From Nitrospirota bacterium (lineage in GTDB: Bacteria > Nitrospirota_A > Leptospirillia > Leptospirillales > Leptospirillaceae): DNA of 7,176 nt. Below, piece after piece: positions 5,455-7,176 of this stretch (positions are counted from its first letter, which is position 1; each line of letters opens with the position of its first letter). The notes beneath the pieces are model-generated. The model ran no database searches, was not told where the DNA came from, and saw only the letters and a program-made list of their open reading frames with translations. Both the position numbers and the translations under genes were made by a program. Location of the stretch: contig JAKCDE010000044.1 of assembly GCA_021838585.1 (NCBI GenBank), positions 1-7,176 of the forward strand, given 5' to 3'.

Positions 5455-6176
5455 TTCCCGGTGGACCCGGATCCTTCCGGGATCTGATTTCCCCCTCCCT
5501 GAACCTGGCCGGTCATCGCCGACGGAATCTGTATCTCCTCAAAAAACGTCTCTTTTTTCCCCTTTTCATTCACAAGCACAATATCGAAACGCACCAACAG
5601 CGGAAGCGAATGGTTCTGGACCGAATTCCAGCGGTCTGTCCAGAGCATCCCGTCAAAGTACCGGATGCGAAAGGACCAGACCCGGGAGAGGATTGTTTCG
5701 GGGATGACCGCCTGGGTTCCGTAAGAGAGCAGGTTGGTATTTTGCTCGTGCACCAAGGTGAAGTACCGGGAGGCCGGATCCTGGAAGAGCAGGTATTCGA
5801 CCCCCTCGAGATGGGAGATGGGCGCCCCCTGGCTCAGGCGGGTCTGGTCCAGGGTGGTAAAGAGAATCGAGTCCGTCTCCCGCCCCCCCGTCTTGTTCGG
5901 GAATCCCATAAAAAGAGTGAGGGGATCATTTTGATTGAGGTAGGTCGAGAGAAGTTCGTTGCGCAGGAGGTAGCGGATGACCTCCATCTTGCGCTCGAAA
6001 CGGGTCTTCCTCTCCACATGGGCAATCGTCATGTCGGTTTGCCGGATGGCCTCGAAGAGGAGACCCAGGATGATCGCCAGGATCCCGAAGGCCACGAGAA
6101 CCTCGAGAAGGGTAAAGCCTTCGTCGCCCTTCGGGCGAACATGGCGCGGCTCCTGGCTAGGGGATGTTCGAGACAT
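5451..6176 (-). CDS. gspJ: Type II secretion minor pseudopilin GspJ
   Basis: The product is 241 residues. The prepilin-peptidase site is G20 followed by F21-T-L-L-E25, then a hydrophobic helix to about residue 45; the glutamate at mature position 5 is present. The remaining 195 residues form the GspJ-type globular beta domain: a long helix with RKMEVIRYLLRNELL, then strands such as RVWSFRIRYFDGMLWTDRW and LPLLVRFDIVLV, the latter typical of the GspJ C-terminal sheet. A Gly/Gln/Ser-rich tail ends the protein. GspJ joins GspI and GspK in the tip complex of the inner-membrane-assembled pseudopilus. Length and third position in the G-H-I-J order favour GspJ over other minor pseudopilins. The ATG at 6176 lies 20 bases inside gspI with only weak Shine-Dalgarno character, so translation is probably coupled to gspI. 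No gspK follows. Confidence 0.88.
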   Translation of the reverse strand: MSRTSPSQEPRHVRPKGDEGFTLLEVLVAFGILAIILGLLFEAIRQTDMTIAHVERKTRFERKMEVIRYLLRNELLSTYLNQNDPLTLFMGFPNKTGGRETDSILFTTLDQTRLSQGAPISHLEGVEYLLFQDPASRYFTLVHEQNTNLLSYGTQAVIPETILSRVWSFRIRYFDGMLWTDRWNSVQNHSLPLLVRFDIVLVNEKGKKETFFEEIQIPSAMTGQVQGGGNQIPEGSGSTGN

Positions 6177-6546
6177 AGGTCACCAGAGAGAAGGAGTGGG
6201 CATTTTTCCCTCGCCCATGGGTCACCGTAAGGCGGACCTGGCGGATCACCGGAAGGGGAGCGGGAGAGACCTCCTCCCGCCACCGGTAATCCCGATAGGG
6301 AGCCTTGAATCGCCCCGTGAGAATCCCCGGGGGAAGAAAGCCCTGGGCCACAATTTCGGCGAGCTTCATGTTGGCGAGATCGGCCAGCTTCAGGGTCTCC
6401 TCCGTCCGGTCGACCATCCGGACCGTCTGGGCCCGAATGGCCAGGAGAGAAAGAACCGCCACGGCAAAGATGAAGAGGGCCACCATCACCTCCACGAGAG
6501 TGAATCCCCCCTCCCCGGAGGAACGGCTCGCCGGATGATTACTCAT
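6157..6546 (-). CDS. gspI: Type II secretion minor pseudopilin GspI
   Basis: From ATG 6546 the product is 129 residues, the usual length for GspI. The leader is 14 residues, ending GEGG before F15-T-L-V-E19; the hydrophobic helix spans about 20-40. The segment after the helix (TLKLADLANMKLAEI, about 63-77) matches the GspI pattern, in which an A-x-N-x-x-x-E-like motif follows the N-terminal helix. The C-terminal part is a compact beta domain (VIRQVRLTVTHG and SFSLVTYVS). GspI starts assembly of the pseudopilus tip with GspJ and GspK. The start overlaps the gspH stop by 8 bases (ATGAGTAA), with GGAG 7 bases upstream inside gspH. An upstream in-frame ATG at 6654 lies deep within gspH and would place an implausible leader before the type IV signal. 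Confidence 0.9.
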   Translation of the reverse strand: MSNHPASRSSGEGGFTLVEVMVALFIFAVAVLSLLAIRAQTVRMVDRTEETLKLADLANMKLAEIVAQGFLPPGILTGRFKAPYRDYRWREEVSPAPLPVIRQVRLTVTHGRGKNAHSFSLVTYVSNIP

Positions 6547-7111
6547 CCCCGGACTCCATCGTCGGGATCTCGCCACTGGGCGGCCCATAGAAGGGAGGAG
6601 GCAAGGTCGGAGAGGTCTCGCCGTCCACAACCTCGATCCGTCCGGTGATTCCATGGAGAATCACCGTCATGCGATGGTCTCCGTCATCGAGAACAATCGT
6701 GGTGGGCTCCACCGATCCCGTCGGGAAAAACTGGGTAAAGGTCTTGCCGTCGGTGACCTTCCCCTGGTGAAGGACACGGATCCGTCGGATCCGGAGGGGG
6801 GAAGAAAGCCGGAAGGGATGCACCCCGGTGGTTTCGAAGGGGGAGAGAGTCCCCGAGGGGGCCAGGATCGAGGCAGAAAAGGCTCCCCGATCGAGATCGT
6901 AGTCGAGACGGAGCATCCTCTGGCGGGAGATCGCCTCCCATTGGAGCGTCCGGATCTCTCCCGAGAGACGGCGGGCCAGAGCGGGAAGTTTCGCCCCATG
7001 TCGCAGGGAAAGCTTCGGCAGAACGAGGATCGCCACAAGGGAGACCAGAAAAAGAACCACCATGATCTCGAGAAGGGTAAATCCCGAGCTTTCGACGCGC
7101 GTTTTCCTCAT
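6539..7111 (-). CDS. gspH: Type II secretion minor pseudopilin GspH
   Basis: The product is 190 residues. A 10-residue leader ends in G10, followed by F11-T-L-L-E15 and a hydrophobic helix to about residue 33 (LVAILVLPKLSL). The helix continues as a basic amphipathic segment (ALARRLSGEIRTLQWEAISRQR) typical of GspH/FimT pseudopilins, before a beta-rich globular domain with FSASILAPSG, RIRRIRVLHQG and MTVILHGITGRIEV. The last of these is the GspH/FimT C-terminal signature of a strand, a G-x-T/I-G-R turn and a strand. GspH is thought to link the GspI-J-K tip to the GspG filament. The ATG at 7111 overlaps the upstream gspG stop as ATGA. A GGGGAG lies 3 bases upstream, close for a ribosome site, so coupling to gspG is likely. 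The acidic, Pro-rich end overlaps gspI. Confidence 0.88.
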   Translation of the reverse strand: MRKTRVESSGFTLLEIMVVLFLVSLVAILVLPKLSLRHGAKLPALARRLSGEIRTLQWEAISRQRMLRLDYDLDRGAFSASILAPSGTLSPFETTGVHPFRLSSPLRIRRIRVLHQGKVTDGKTFTQFFPTGSVEPTTIVLDDGDHRMTVILHGITGRIEVVDGETSPTLPPPFYGPPSGEIPTMESGDE

Positions 7112-7176
7112 CGTCTCCCCGATCCCGTCTCCTCCGCACCGATTCGCAGGAGGCCGTCCGCTCCCTCATCCCAAAG
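7108..7176 (-). CDS. gspG: C-terminus of major pseudopilin GspG (partial)
   Basis: Only the last 22 codons and the TGA stop (7108-7110) are in the window. The tail begins L-W-D-E-G-A-D-G, which matches the GspG C-terminal motif usually written D-L-Y-S-x-G-A-D-G. The stop overlaps the gspH start as ATGA, and gspG directly before gspH is the standard T2SS order. GspG is the main subunit of the pseudopilus. After GADG the usual Gly-rich and D-x-D-I calcium-site residues are not seen; the tail is LLRIGAEETGSGRR instead. The call rests on one motif and gene order, since most of the gene lies beyond the right edge. Confidence 0.68.
   Translation of the reverse strand, partial: LWDEGADGLLRIGAEETGSGRR

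Noticed and set aside
5610..6648. Plus-strand frames opposite gspJ and gspI
   Set aside because: The minus-strand pseudopilin signatures and overlapping operon structure are decisive.

Overview
The window is a chromosomal segment of a Gram-negative (diderm) bacterium. Lipoprotein and outer-membrane export signals and type II secretion (T2SS) pseudopilins show this. GC is high over most of the window. The gene styles would fit Nitrospirota such as Leptospirillum, but that is a low-confidence impression and no marker gene is present.

Layout. Left part (1-3330, all minus strand): a large TPR-repeat lipoprotein (C-terminus cut by the window edge), an unrecognised 218-residue protein, and an exported protein with a degenerate DUF3105-like domain. 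A small outer-membrane beta-barrel protein (about 3356-3859, plus strand) is transcribed divergently from the DUF3105-like gene, with almost no space between the two starts. Middle part (about 3860-5454): a gene-poor stretch with an imperfect palindrome of about 78 bases resembling IS200/IS605-type ends, then a lower-GC block. The block holds a UPF0114/YqhA-like membrane protein (minus), a gene-free stretch with a perfect 8+3+8 palindrome, and a 59-residue two-CxxC small protein (plus) behind a consensus -35 box. Right part (5451-7176, minus): a tightly overlapping T2SS pseudopilin operon read gspG (last 22 codons only) - gspH - gspI - gspJ.

How the genes work together. GspG is the major pseudopilin. 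GspH, GspI and GspJ are minor pseudopilins that form or cap the pseudopilus tip pushing folded substrates through the outer-membrane secretin. The overlaps (4, 8 and 20 bases) imply translational coupling. No gspK follows gspJ; the operon ends in a CTAG that also supplies the stop codon of the convergent small CxxC gene. The remaining genes (TPR lipoprotein, DUF3105-like protein, beta-barrel) are all envelope proteins but show no demonstrable functional link.

No rRNA, tRNA, CRISPR array or intact transposase was seen. The most interesting items are the DUF3105-like protein lacking the family's histidines, the head-to-head start region around 3329-3356 (including a possible ATC start), the palindromic element at 4034-4111 beside the lower-GC block, and the small CxxC protein.
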